Shown here piece after piece: positions 1 to 5,733 of a stretch of 11,021 bases of DNA. The notes beneath the pieces are model-generated. The model saw only the letters and a list, made by a program, of their open reading frames with translations, had not been told where the DNA came from and ran no database searches. Every line of letters begins with the position of its first letter. Positions within the stretch are counted from its first letter, which is position 1. Both the position numbers and the translations under genes were made by a program. This DNA comes from Actinomycetota bacterium (GTDB taxonomy: Bacteria > Actinomycetota > Actinomycetes > Nanopelagicales > Nanopelagicaceae): NCBI GenBank assembly GCA_009699165.1, contig WLOR01000047.1, positions 1 to 11,021 on the forward strand. The letters are read 5' to 3'.

Positions 1-395
1 AGTGAGACTGAATTTATACACCAGCGCTCATCGGTCGGAACGTCATAACCCTCACCTTTGAATACATGCCCTAAGTGAGAACCGCATGCAGCGCATCGCA
101 TTTCTGTACGCACTCTTGGAAAAAGTGAACGATCTTCAATGAGCTCAACGGCATCGTCGGCTGTTGGTGCGTAAAAGGATGGCCATCCACAACCCGAGTG
201 AAATTTAGTCTCACTTTTAAAAAGTACCGCACTGCAAGCCTTACATTTGTAAACGCCGACTTTATCCGTATCGATATATTCGCCTGTGAAGGGCCGCTCG
301 GTTGCCCCATTTCGCAACACGTCATAAGAGAGTGGATCTAGCTTTGCCGCTAATTCTGCTTTATTTATTGCAACGGGATACTCTTTCTCTTTCAC
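1..395 (-). CDS. msrB: Peptide-methionine (R)-S-oxide reductase MsrB, 3' end cut by window edge
   Basis: Reduces the R epimer of methionine sulfoxide in proteins, normally using thioredoxin, as cytoplasmic repair of oxidative damage. About 131 residues are visible. They include the two zinc-binding pairs CKAC (residues 51-54) and CAAC (101-104), the GCGWPSF motif (68-74), GSHLGHVF (105-112) and the catalytic segment RWCINSVSL at the edge, with C126 as the expected catalytic cysteine. Only a short C-terminal tail should be missing. The start is taken as GTG at 395, whose last two bases lie in the msrA stop (a GTGA overlap), so translation is probably coupled to msrA. An ATG-initiated frame over 71-325 on the same strand is only an out-of-frame shadow. 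The family assignment is secure; the exact start is likely but not proven. Confidence 0.95.
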   Translation of the reverse strand, partial: MKEKEYPVAINKAELAAKLDPLSYDVLRNGATERPFTGEYIDTDKVGVYKCKACSAVLFKSETKFHSGCGWPSFYAPTADDAVELIEDRSLFPRVRTEMRCAACGSHLGHVFKGEGYDVPTDERWCINSVS

Positions 396-919
396 GCCGA
401 TACCCCAACTGTTGGATATGCCACTCCAGTGCTTGAATGACAGTCATAGCCATTGGGGTTTTTAATTAAATATTTCTGGTGGTACTCCTCTGCCATGAAG
501 TATGTGAGACCTTCTGCGCTAACTATTTCAGTCACAATCTGATCGAGAGCTTGCTCTGTCAAAACTGCCTGATAAACATCACGCGAGGTTACTGCAGTGA
601 CATATTGAAGCGGAGTTGTCGTATAAATTGCACTTCGATATTGCGTCCCAATATCCCCACCTTGCTGATTCAAAGATGTTGGGTCATGCATAGTCCAAAA
701 CTCTTCTAGTAAACGTTGGTAAGTAACCTTTGATTCATCAAAAATCACTTTCACCATTTCGGCATGGCCGGTTTTGCCAGTGCAGACCTCTTCATACGTT
801 GGATTTTGGGAACTACCACCCATGTAACCCACGGAGGTTTCTATAACTCCTTCAATCTGCCAGAAACGCCGTTCGGCGCCCCAAAAACAGCCAGTTGCAA
901 AATATGCTGATGAACTCAT
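392..919 (-). CDS. msrA: Peptide-methionine (S)-S-oxide reductase MsrA
   Basis: Reduces methionine-S-sulfoxide in proteins and as free amino acid, complementing MsrB encoded immediately downstream. From the chosen start it has 175 residues, typical of short bacterial MsrA. The catalytic GCFWG is at residues 10-14 (C11), GGDIGTQYRS lies mid-protein, and AEEYHQKYL precedes a C-terminal NPNGYDCHSS segment whose C160 is the likely resolving cysteine. Many homologues read NGYC there, so this cysteine is displaced by one residue. The same frame stays open to an ATG at 973. I prefer 919 because MsrA proteins usually begin a few residues before GCFWG and because the 18 extra residues are polar and lack family resemblance. 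No strong Shine-Dalgarno precedes either start. The gene is divergent from the tRNA-Arg gene and overlaps msrB by 4 nt, suggesting an msrA-msrB operon. Confidence 0.95.
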   Translation of the reverse strand: MSSSAYFATGCFWGAERRFWQIEGVIETSVGYMGGSSQNPTYEEVCTGKTGHAEMVKVIFDESKVTYQRLLEEFWTMHDPTSLNQQGGDIGTQYRSAIYTTTPLQYVTAVTSRDVYQAVLTEQALDQIVTEIVSAEGLTYFMAEEYHQKYLIKNPNGYDCHSSTGVAYPTVGVSA

Positions 920-989
920 GGGCGTGATTCTTTCAGTTTCATTGCAATCACGCACCCGCTGATAGCCTTGCATCCGTTGAACCCTTAGA

Positions 990-1061
990 GCCCCCGTAGC
1001 TCAGGGGATAGAGCACCGCCCTCCGGAGGCGGGTGCACAGGTTCGAATCCTGTCGGGGGCA
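990..1061 (+). tRNA. tRNA-Arg (anticodon CCG)
   Basis: A full 72-nt cloverleaf can be folded by hand. The acceptor stem GCCCCCG (990-996) pairs with CGGGGGC (1054-1060), followed by discriminator A1061. The D-stem is GCTC/GAGC (999-1002/1011-1014). The anticodon stem CCGCC/GGCGG (1016-1020/1028-1032) encloses loop CTCCGGA, with anticodon CCG at 1023-1025, which reads the arginine codon CGG. The T-stem ACAGG/CCTGT (1037-1041/1049-1053) flanks the TTCGAAT loop. The 3' CCA is not encoded and must be added by tRNA nucleotidyltransferase. It stands alone between msrA (divergent) and whiB1 (same direction). No convincing promoter was found for it. Confidence 0.97.
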
Positions 1062-1110
1062 CACGCGAGATAAATCACCTCAGAAAATGGAAATCTTTTC
1101 CCTTACATCC

Positions 1111-1139
1111 TTGTTAATAGTGCAAGAAGGCGAGAGAAT
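1111..1139 (+). promoter_or_regulatory. Putative sigma-70-type promoter of whiB1
   Basis: TTGTTA (1111-1116, 4 of 6 with TTGACA) and GAGAAT (1134-1139, 4 of 6 with TATAAT) are separated by 17 bases, leaving a leader of roughly 80 nt before whiB1. The -10 sits in the loop of an inverted repeat, AAGGCG (1127-1132) and CGCCTT (1143-1148). No CRP-like TGTGA-N6-TCACA site, known for M. tuberculosis whiB1, was seen. The match is weak and by eye only. Confidence 0.3.
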
Positions 1140-1213
1140 TAACGCCTTGCGCATCCAAAGATTGCGTATCAACAATGAAGTTTGATCTGATGATGCCTCG
1201 CCACAACGGGGTT

Positions 1214-1221
1214 AGAGGAGG
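1214..1221 (+). promoter_or_regulatory. Ribosome binding site that fixes the whiB1 start
   Basis: AGAGGAGG ends 7 bases before the ATG at 1229. This near-perfect Shine-Dalgarno decides the start: the reading frame is open further upstream, to an ATG at 1175, but that would add 18 residues found in no WhiB1 protein. Confidence 0.85.
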
Positions 1222-1228
1222 CACGCAC

Positions 1229-1498
1229 ATGGATTGGCGACACAGATCGGCTTGCCGCGATGAAGATCCCGAGCTATTTTTCCCAGTTGGAAACACAGGA
1301 CCTGCAATAAGCCAGATTGAAGAGGCTAAGAAAGTCTGTAACCGCTGTGTTGTGAAAGAGCCATGCTTAGCGTGGGCTCTTGAGAGCGGGCAAGACGCTG
1401 GCGTATGGGGTGGGCTTTCAGAGGATGAACGTCGCGCGCTTAAGCGTCGCGCCGCCCGTAACCGCGCACGTTTGCAGGAGCAGCAAAACAGCTTCTAA
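1229..1498 (+). CDS. whiB1: WhiB1-type iron-sulfur transcription factor
   Basis: WhiB-like proteins are actinobacterial regulators that hold a [4Fe-4S] cluster and bind the region 4 domain of the principal sigma factor. WhiB1 (WblE in Streptomyces) is essential in mycobacteria and its cluster reacts with nitric oxide. This 89-residue protein starts MDWRHRSACRDEDPELFFPV, almost the WhiB1 signature. The four cluster cysteines are C9, C37, C40 and C46; the GVWGG turn is at 58-62, followed by SEDERRALKRR and a basic DNA-binding tail rich in Arg. The start at 1229 is set by a strong ribosome binding site. The gene ends 7 nt from the convergent stop of the PdtaS-like kinase gene, the same neighbourhood as whiB1-pdtaS in M. 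tuberculosis. Identification is by recognisable motifs and context; assignment to WhiB1 rather than another subgroup is strong. Confidence 0.95.
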   Translation: MDWRHRSACRDEDPELFFPVGNTGPAISQIEEAKKVCNRCVVKEPCLAWALESGQDAGVWGGLSEDERRALKRRAARNRARLQEQQNSF

Positions 1499-1499
1499 A

Positions 1500-1519
1500 G
1501 TTTTTCTATAGTGGAAAAC
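1500..1519. terminator. Possible weak bidirectional terminator between whiB1 and the kinase gene
   Basis: GTTTTTC (1500-1506) can pair with GGAAAAC (1513-1519) around a 6-nt loop, giving a 7-bp stem with one T-G pair. It lies between the whiB1 stop and the end of the convergent kinase gene, a natural place for termination on both strands. The stem is AT-rich and no real U-tract follows on the plus strand, so this is tentative. Confidence 0.3.
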
Positions 1520-2975
1520 GAAGTACCGCGGTTGTTCCAAGAGCTGTTGACGTTAATCTTAATGTTCCTTTTAGTTCGTTCTCTGTCAACGTGCGCACAA
1601 TCTGCAAACCCAAGTTAGATGACGTAGCGAGATTAAAATCTGTTGGCAATCCGATTCCATCATCAATGATTGTTATAACGCATTCATTGCTGTAGCGAGA
1701 GAGTTTGATTGAGAGTATTGAACCCTGCTGCGCCAATCCATGTTCTAGTGCATTGTGCATAAGTTCTGTTACTACCAATGATAAAGGCGTAGCCAGTCTT
1801 GACTCTAGTGAACCTAATTCACCTTCACGTGCTATCGATAACTCCCCCATGCGCGGACTTAGTTCAAGTGCATGCGTAATTAGACTCGTAAGAACTTCAT
1901 CAAAGGCTACATCGGTCTCGCCACTGCTAGAAAGAGTCTCATGGACAAGGGCAATGGATGCTATTCGACGTACTGCTTCATCTAGTGCCGAAGCAGCACC
2001 AGGATCTTCGATTCGCCTTGCCTGTAAACGCAATAGCGCCGAAACAGTTTGTAAATTATTTTTCACGCGATGATGAATTTCGCGAATCGTTGCATCTTTA
2101 GTTACAAGTTCGCGATCACGTCTGCGCAGCTCTGTCACATTTTGAAGAAGAACTATTGCTCCTATGCGATCTGAACCAGCCAGCAATGGCAATACAAGCA
2201 GATCTATTGTTGCGCCTTGGTTATCAATCTCAACTCTTCGCAAAACTTTTCCATTTAAGCGGGTGTTAACCCCTTCCTCATGGGCATCTGCTGAGTTTTT
2301 AATAACGGCCTCAGCAACTTCGCCTAACTTATGATTTTGAATCTCACTTTTCCATCCCATGCGACTAAAAGCCGACCTGGCATTTGGACTGGCAAAGGAG
2401 ATAACTCCATTGATATCGAGGCGGATTAAACCATCGCCAACTCGAGGTACTGGCTCAAATAATGAGCCCGCATCTTTGTACGGGAATGATCCTTCTGCAA
2501 TCATGCGATTGAGTGAATGGGCAATTTCGCGATAATTTAGCTCTAGCGCCCCAGGAGAGCGCATTAAATCTGCATTTCGATGGCGCGAAATTACTGCGAT
2601 TACCTGACCATCAAAAAAGACTGGAATTGTCTCTTCCTTAATCATCAATTCACCGATTTTTTCGGGCTCTGAGTTTCGAATAATCTCTCCGCTTGAAAGT
2701 GCATCGTCGATGCGGCTTCGACTTCCCCACATGACTTCATCGCCAATAACATCATCAACAAATACTGTTGCTGCAGTTGTCGGGCGAATATGTGCAACTG
2801 CAACATGGCCTGTGGGCCACAACTTCACATCTTTTCGAATCGGGACCCACAGAATTAAATCTGCAAATGAGAGATCGGAGAGCAACTGCCAATCTGCGAC
2901 TAACTCACGAAGGCGGTGAGCCTGATCCAAAGTTACAGAGCTGCGACCGTGAATTAAGTTTTCGAACTGTGGCAC
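1506..2975 (-). CDS. pdtaS: PdtaS-like cytoplasmic sensor histidine kinase (HisKA_2 family)
   Basis: A soluble two-component kinase of the M. tuberculosis PdtaS (Rv3220c) type, expected to phosphorylate an ANTAR RNA-binding response regulator (PdtaR), which is not in this window. Of 489 residues, about 1-160 form the N-terminal GAF-like sensor domain, about 175-285 a PAS domain (GLIRLDINGVISFASPNA), then the HisKA_2 box EIHHRVKNNLQT (299-310, with H301 or H302 as phosphoacceptor). The ATPase domain follows, with N-box TELMHNALEHG (403-413), DDGIG (438-442) and NLGLQIV (454-460). No membrane segment is seen. The start is GTG 2975, with GGAAG (2981-2985) 5 nt upstream inside the previous gene's end; only 2 nt separate it from that gene's stop, so the two are co-transcribed. 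Convergence with whiB1 matches the mycobacterial arrangement. Confidence 0.9.
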   Translation of the reverse strand: MPQFENLIHGRSSVTLDQAHRLRELVADWQLLSDLSFADLILWVPIRKDVKLWPTGHVAVAHIRPTTAATVFVDDVIGDEVMWGSRSRIDDALSSGEIIRNSEPEKIGELMIKEETIPVFFDGQVIAVISRHRNADLMRSPGALELNYREIAHSLNRMIAEGSFPYKDAGSLFEPVPRVGDGLIRLDINGVISFASPNARSAFSRMGWKSEIQNHKLGEVAEAVIKNSADAHEEGVNTRLNGKVLRRVEIDNQGATIDLLVLPLLAGSDRIGAIVLLQNVTELRRRDRELVTKDATIREIHHRVKNNLQTVSALLRLQARRIEDPGAASALDEAVRRIASIALVHETLSSSGETDVAFDEVLTSLITHALELSPRMGELSIAREGELGSLESRLATPLSLVVTELMHNALEHGLAQQGSILSIKLSRYSNECVITIIDDGIGLPTDFNLATSSNLGLQIVRTLTENELKGTLRLTSTALGTTAVLRFPL

Positions 2976-2977
2976 GG

Positions 2978-3364
2978 TTACTTCCAGTTGTCTAACTCTT
3001 GAGTAATCTCCTGAGTCGCAAACCAGATCAATTCATCCTCACCTTGCTCAGCCAACAGAGCGCACTGGACTTGATCCCAATGTATTGGGGCTATTACTAA
3101 ATACGTTGCATCACGGGCTTCTCCATACTGCCCCTGAACTAAATCAACAGCTAGGACTATGCCCGGAGCCGTTTGCGATGTTCTAAGATTCAATGCCGCT
3201 TCACCACCCATTACTGATAATAGGTATTCAATCTCTTCTTGATCACAATCTAGATTTTCAGCGACAAAATTTGGCGTTGGAGCAAAGACTTCTGCGGCAT
3301 GAAAACTCCCTGACTCTAGAAATCCTGCAAGATCGTCATGAGATAGTGGGAGGTAGGCACGCAT
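2978..3364 (-). CDS. DUF6912-like conserved actinobacterial protein
   Basis: A small acidic cytoplasmic protein of 128 residues with no known function. It begins MRAYLPLSHDDLAGFLESG and ends with ELIWFATQEITQELDNW, matching my recollection of the DUF6912 family (MRVYLPAT... at the start, WYATQEI near the end), with an acidic EEIEYLL patch around residues 42-48. No catalytic motif, membrane segment or signal peptide is visible. The start ATG 3364 has GGAG only 1 nt upstream, a poor ribosome binding site, so initiation may depend on ribosomes arriving from the NTPase gene 19 nt upstream. It sits between the CpaE-like NTPase and the PdtaS-like kinase, 2 nt before the latter, so a shared role is plausible but unproven. 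The family label is from memory of the sequence pattern. Confidence 0.75.
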   Translation of the reverse strand: MRAYLPLSHDDLAGFLESGSFHAAEVFAPTPNFVAENLDCDQEEIEYLLSVMGGEAALNLRTSQTAPGIVLAVDLVQGQYGEARDATYLVIAPIHWDQVQCALLAEQGEDELIWFATQEITQELDNWK

Positions 3365-3383
3365 TCTCCAATGATATTAGAAG

Positions 3384-4484
3384 TTAGCTGGCCTTTTCGC
3401 TTGCAATCTTTGCAATTGATTTACGCAGAGCAGAGCGGTCATTAACCTCTATAAGTGTCGCTTTTTGAGCCTCTGCGGCACTTATCGCGCGAGAATCCCG
3501 AGCGATAACCCGTAAGTTTAACGGGCGAAGTTGAGTAGTGATACTAAGGAATTTGGCCTCTTCATCTGAACCTTTTCGACCCTGAGAGCGCATATTGAGA
3601 GTAAAACTCAATGCGCTTCGAATAGATGTCATCTCTATGAGGGAGGCAACCTGCTCTAGACGGTGCAATCCCAAAAGATCTGGTCGTGCAACTACCATCA
3701 ACTCATCTCCTTGATCGCATGACCAAGTAGTCATCGTTGAAGTCCACCGCCTGTCAGTAAGTCGATTGGATAGGCCTGATATCGATCCCAAATCAATGAT
3801 GATGTGATCGAAAGACTGCAAGGCCTGATCCATAAAAGTATCAATCGATACAGCTTGCTCCTGCGAAATCTCAGCCACCGAAAATGATGGAGCGATATTT
3901 CTCCATCCTTTTTCACTCTGTACATTGCGCACGGCAAGTAAGGTTGCAATAGATGGTGCTCGATAGTTTGCATCGATTAAGAGAGTTTGCTTTTCAAGAA
4001 CACTTAGCTCCATCGCAAGATTGATAGCTAACGTAGTGCATCCTGTATTACTTCCAGCCGAACCTATTGCCAACACCTGTGCTCTCCTGCCCTGCAAGGA
4101 GAGTTGGGTACTCTGCCGGAGCATCGGTGCACGTATGAAGCCACGTACCAGACTTACTAAATCCGTGGCGGTTGATGGAACTAAATGTATTTCACCTAGT
4201 CCGCTGTCTTTTTCTGGGTTAGATGAAAACCCAACGACCTGTTTTACGAGCGGTGATATGGCATTGAGTCGTTCGAAGTTAATGCCTGATAAATCTGGGG
4301 CGAATATAAGTATCGATCCGCGTGCGCTTTCAGGGTTATTCTTGAGATAAATCTCAAGTGACTCAATATCAATTGCTCTAAAAAGGACACTCCAGCCCTG
4401 TGCAAATAGAGTGCCAGCGACAAATCCCTCAGTCTGAGCATTTGCTATTGCAGTTATTACCGTTGGGAGCTCGAGATCAGACAT
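3384..4484 (-). CDS. CpaE/MinD-like P-loop NTPase with non-canonical Walker A
   Basis: A 366-residue protein with the layout of actinobacterial CpaE/TadZ-like proteins. An N-terminal receiver-like region (about 1-115) lacks an obvious phosphorylation site, and a MinD/ParA-fold NTPase domain follows (about 135-366). The P-loop region reads GSAGSNTGCTTLAINLA (141-157): the invariant lysine before the Thr pair is Cys149 and the ParA-type signature lysine is also absent. The Walker A' LLIDAN (168-173, D171) and Walker B HIIIDLG (227-233, D231) are intact. ATP binding may therefore be weakened or unusual; as I recall, actinobacterial relatives often carry Arg at this lysine. It overlaps the upstream SAF-domain gene by 8 nt, so the two are translationally coupled, and it lacks its own strong Shine-Dalgarno. 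In Tad pilus systems CpaE localises the assembly machine, but no other pilus gene lies here. Confidence 0.8.
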   Translation of the reverse strand: MSDLELPTVITAIANAQTEGFVAGTLFAQGWSVLFRAIDIESLEIYLKNNPESARGSILIFAPDLSGINFERLNAISPLVKQVVGFSSNPEKDSGLGEIHLVPSTATDLVSLVRGFIRAPMLRQSTQLSLQGRRAQVLAIGSAGSNTGCTTLAINLAMELSVLEKQTLLIDANYRAPSIATLLAVRNVQSEKGWRNIAPSFSVAEISQEQAVSIDTFMDQALQSFDHIIIDLGSISGLSNRLTDRRWTSTMTTWSCDQGDELMVVARPDLLGLHRLEQVASLIEMTSIRSALSFTLNMRSQGRKGSDEEAKFLSITTQLRPLNLRVIARDSRAISAAEAQKATLIEVNDRSALRKSIAKIASEKAS

Positions 4485-5076
4485 GAGATCGGACCACCAC
4501 TAATCGTCCATGCGCTGTTGCACTCAGAATGCGCAGAACCTGCGTCTCTTCAACTGCAATGGTGAGCGATACATCAGTTCCAAAGTTGTTGCCCTTTTGG
4601 TCATATCCCAACAGTGTGACTCCTCCCAAAATTAATTCGGGCTCGATTGGTATCTCTCCATTTTGACTATCAATTACCCAATAGATGTCTACGACCTCAC
4701 CAATTTCGATTCCTGCGGCTAAGTCGACTGCGCGAATACTTATAGGTACAGCGCTTTGCGCTAAGTGAGTGCTACCTGAATTTACATTCTGTGTACTTAA
4801 GATTTGGCCAGCAACCACTTTATTAATAACGACGAGACCAACTGGTACATCGCCTTTAGTTAAGTAAAGCGAGGCACTTGAGTCCAAATCCAAATGCCTT
4901 AGCTCTATATCTGCATTGAGAATCTGATGTCCTGGTGCCAGATTAACCGAGGCAACCCAATATTCATCACCTCTATGAGAAAAAGTTGCTAGGAAGAGAG
5001 CGGAGAGAAATGAGGCGGCAATCAAAGCTATGGCTAGCGGCGTCCTAGTGCGTATTGAGTCTTTTTTATATGTCAT
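4477..5076 (-). CDS. SAF-domain membrane-anchored protein (CpaB/RcpC-like)
   Basis: A 199-residue protein with a short basic cytoplasmic N-terminus (KKDSIRTRT), one hydrophobic segment at about 13-32 and an extracytoplasmic remainder. Residues about 40-97 (VASVNLAPGHQILNADIELR, then PVGLVVINKVVAGQ) are a SAF fold of the CpaB/RcpC type, often associated with pili or cell-wall binding. The C-terminal half contains a second beta-rich segment ending VVVRSHV. It is first in a four-gene minus-strand cluster, and its stop overlaps the start of the CpaE-like gene by 8 nt. No Shine-Dalgarno precedes ATG 5076. Its promoter must lie in the 123-bp divergent region, where a DnaA-box sequence is 40 nt upstream of the start. 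The function in this setting is unknown; SAF homology is by pattern. Confidence 0.8.
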   Translation of the reverse strand: MTYKKDSIRTRTPLAIALIAASFLSALFLATFSHRGDEYWVASVNLAPGHQILNADIELRHLDLDSSASLYLTKGDVPVGLVVINKVVAGQILSTQNVNSGSTHLAQSAVPISIRAVDLAAGIEIGEVVDIYWVIDSQNGEIPIEPELILGGVTLLGYDQKGNNFGTDVSLTIAVEETQVLRILSATAHGRLVVVRSHV

Positions 5077-5116
5077 AGCGCGAACTCAAGGCCAAATAAG
5101 CGCAAAAGTTTGAACG

Positions 5117-5125
5117 TTATCCACA
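5117..5125 (+). promoter_or_regulatory. Perfect DnaA-box sequence
   Basis: TTATCCACA matches the strong E. coli DnaA box exactly and differs by one base from the usual actinobacterial TTGTCCACA. It lies in the divergent intergenic region, 40 nt upstream of the SAF-domain gene start and 74 nt upstream of the Rv3235-like start. Only one copy is seen, so an origin is not implied; DnaA-linked transcriptional control is a possibility. Confidence 0.4.
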
Positions 5126-5137
5126 ATCATCCTTTTG

Positions 5138-5154
5138 GATGAGACTAACTCATC
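5138..5154. repeat. Inverted repeat, operator candidate
   Basis: GATGAG (5138-5143) and CTCATC (5149-5154) form a perfect 6-bp dyad around ACTAA, just upstream of the proposed -35 of the Rv3235-like gene. There is no U-tract and no convergent gene end here, which makes a protein-binding site more likely than a terminator. Confidence 0.35.
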
Positions 5155-5161
5155 TGGTTGG

Positions 5162-5190
5162 TTGAGTGTTTTTAGCTCTCAAGCGATAAA
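5162..5190 (+). promoter_or_regulatory. Putative leaderless promoter of the Rv3235-like gene
   Basis: TTGAGT (5162-5167) and GATAAA (5185-5190) are 17 bases apart. The -10 ends 9 nt before the ATG at 5200, so transcription would begin at or within a few bases of the start codon. No Shine-Dalgarno exists upstream of that ATG, which fits a leaderless mRNA, common in actinobacteria. Matches are 4 of 6 for both boxes. Confidence 0.4.
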
Positions 5191-5199
5191 TCTAACCCT

Positions 5200-5727
5200 A
5201 TGACTACTAATCCAATCTATGACGAAGCTCCATTATTTAATCGAATAACCCTGACTAGCATCTCAAGTGATGAGAATGAAGACTGGCTGCATCCCGTCCT
5301 TGAAATCTTTCGCCCTATAACTGAGCCTCTTCTGCTCAAGAAAAATAGGCTCTACTGTCTTCCAACGTACTTTGATGATGAATTCGATCCCGACTTCGCC
5401 CCTGAGCCAACCTCAGCGCTGGATTTACCTGATCTCGAACTGTGGTGTGCGAGCTTTGCGAGAAATATCCTTGAGATTCTTGCCGGTAAAAGACAGGCAT
5501 CACAACTGACTAAACAGTTTCACCATCGAGTTTTTGGTCAACTCGAAAAGAAGGCTGGAAGTGAAAAAGAGGTTGGGAAGATACGAAAAATCCACATCAG
5601 CGAGCCTTTAGATGGAATCTGTGAGACGACAGTAACCGTGCGCTTTGGTGGGCGATTGCGCGCGCTGGTATTTAGATTTGAAGGTGTCGATAAGAGATGG
5701 CTTTGTACCGCTTTGACGCTGCTTTAA
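5200..5727 (+). CDS. Rv3235/DUF6459-like conserved actinobacterial protein
   Basis: A 175-residue soluble protein of unknown function. Residues about 80-175 match the Rv3235 family (DUF6459) layout as I remember it: a helix with [18 protein letters not shown], a [14 protein letters not shown] segment, then a beta-sheet core with [34 protein letters not shown] and a terminal [11 protein letters not shown]. The first 80 residues are acidic and proline-containing, probably flexible. The gene neighbours secA convergently; in M. tuberculosis Rv3235 also lies close to secA1 (Rv3240c). The start ATG 5200 lacks a Shine-Dalgarno and is probably leaderless. The final stop TAA (5725-5727) overlaps the secA stop by 3 of its bases. 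No enzyme motif is visible. Confidence 0.8.
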   Translation: MTTNPIYDEAPLFNRITLTSISSDENEDWLHPVLEIFRPITEPLLLKKNRLYCLPTYFDDEFDPDFAPEPTSALDLPDLELWCASFARNILEILAGKRQASQLTKQFHHRVFGQLEKKAGSEKEVGKIRKIHISEPLDGICETTVTVRFGGRLRALVFRFEGVDKRWLCTALTLL

Positions 5728-5733
5728 GCAGCG
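5717..5733. terminator. Palindrome carrying both convergent stop codons; likely bidirectional terminator
   Basis: CGCTGCTTTAAGCAGCG is a perfect palindrome apart from its single central base, folding as a 6-bp GC-rich stem (5717-5722/5728-5733) with loop TTTAA on either strand. The stop TAA of the Rv3235-like gene and the stop TAA of secA lie wholly within 5724-5727, inside the loop. No U-tract follows on either strand, so it would be a non-canonical hairpin terminator. Confidence 0.5.

Noticed and set aside
71..325. An 84-codon minus-strand frame beginning with ATG
   Set aside because: It is out of frame with msrB, whose frame carries all the expected zinc and catalytic motifs across the same bases; the translation resembles nothing.
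919..973. Longer MsrA N-terminus from the ATG at 973
   Set aside because: The 18 extra residues show no signal peptide or family similarity, and the start would lie 16 nt from the divergent tRNA gene, leaving little room for a promoter.
1082..1103. AT-rich GAAAA...TTTTC repeat after the tRNA as a terminator
   Set aside because: The stem is only about 5 AT-rich pairs with a large loop and no T-run; not a credible terminator.
1114..1296. A 60-codon minus-strand frame opposite whiB1
   Set aside because: It is antisense to the conserved WhiB1 N-terminus, with no ribosome binding site or recognisable product.
4021..4350. A 109-codon plus-strand frame inside the CpaE-like gene
   Set aside because: It is antisense to a well-supported gene, and the translation has no domain features.
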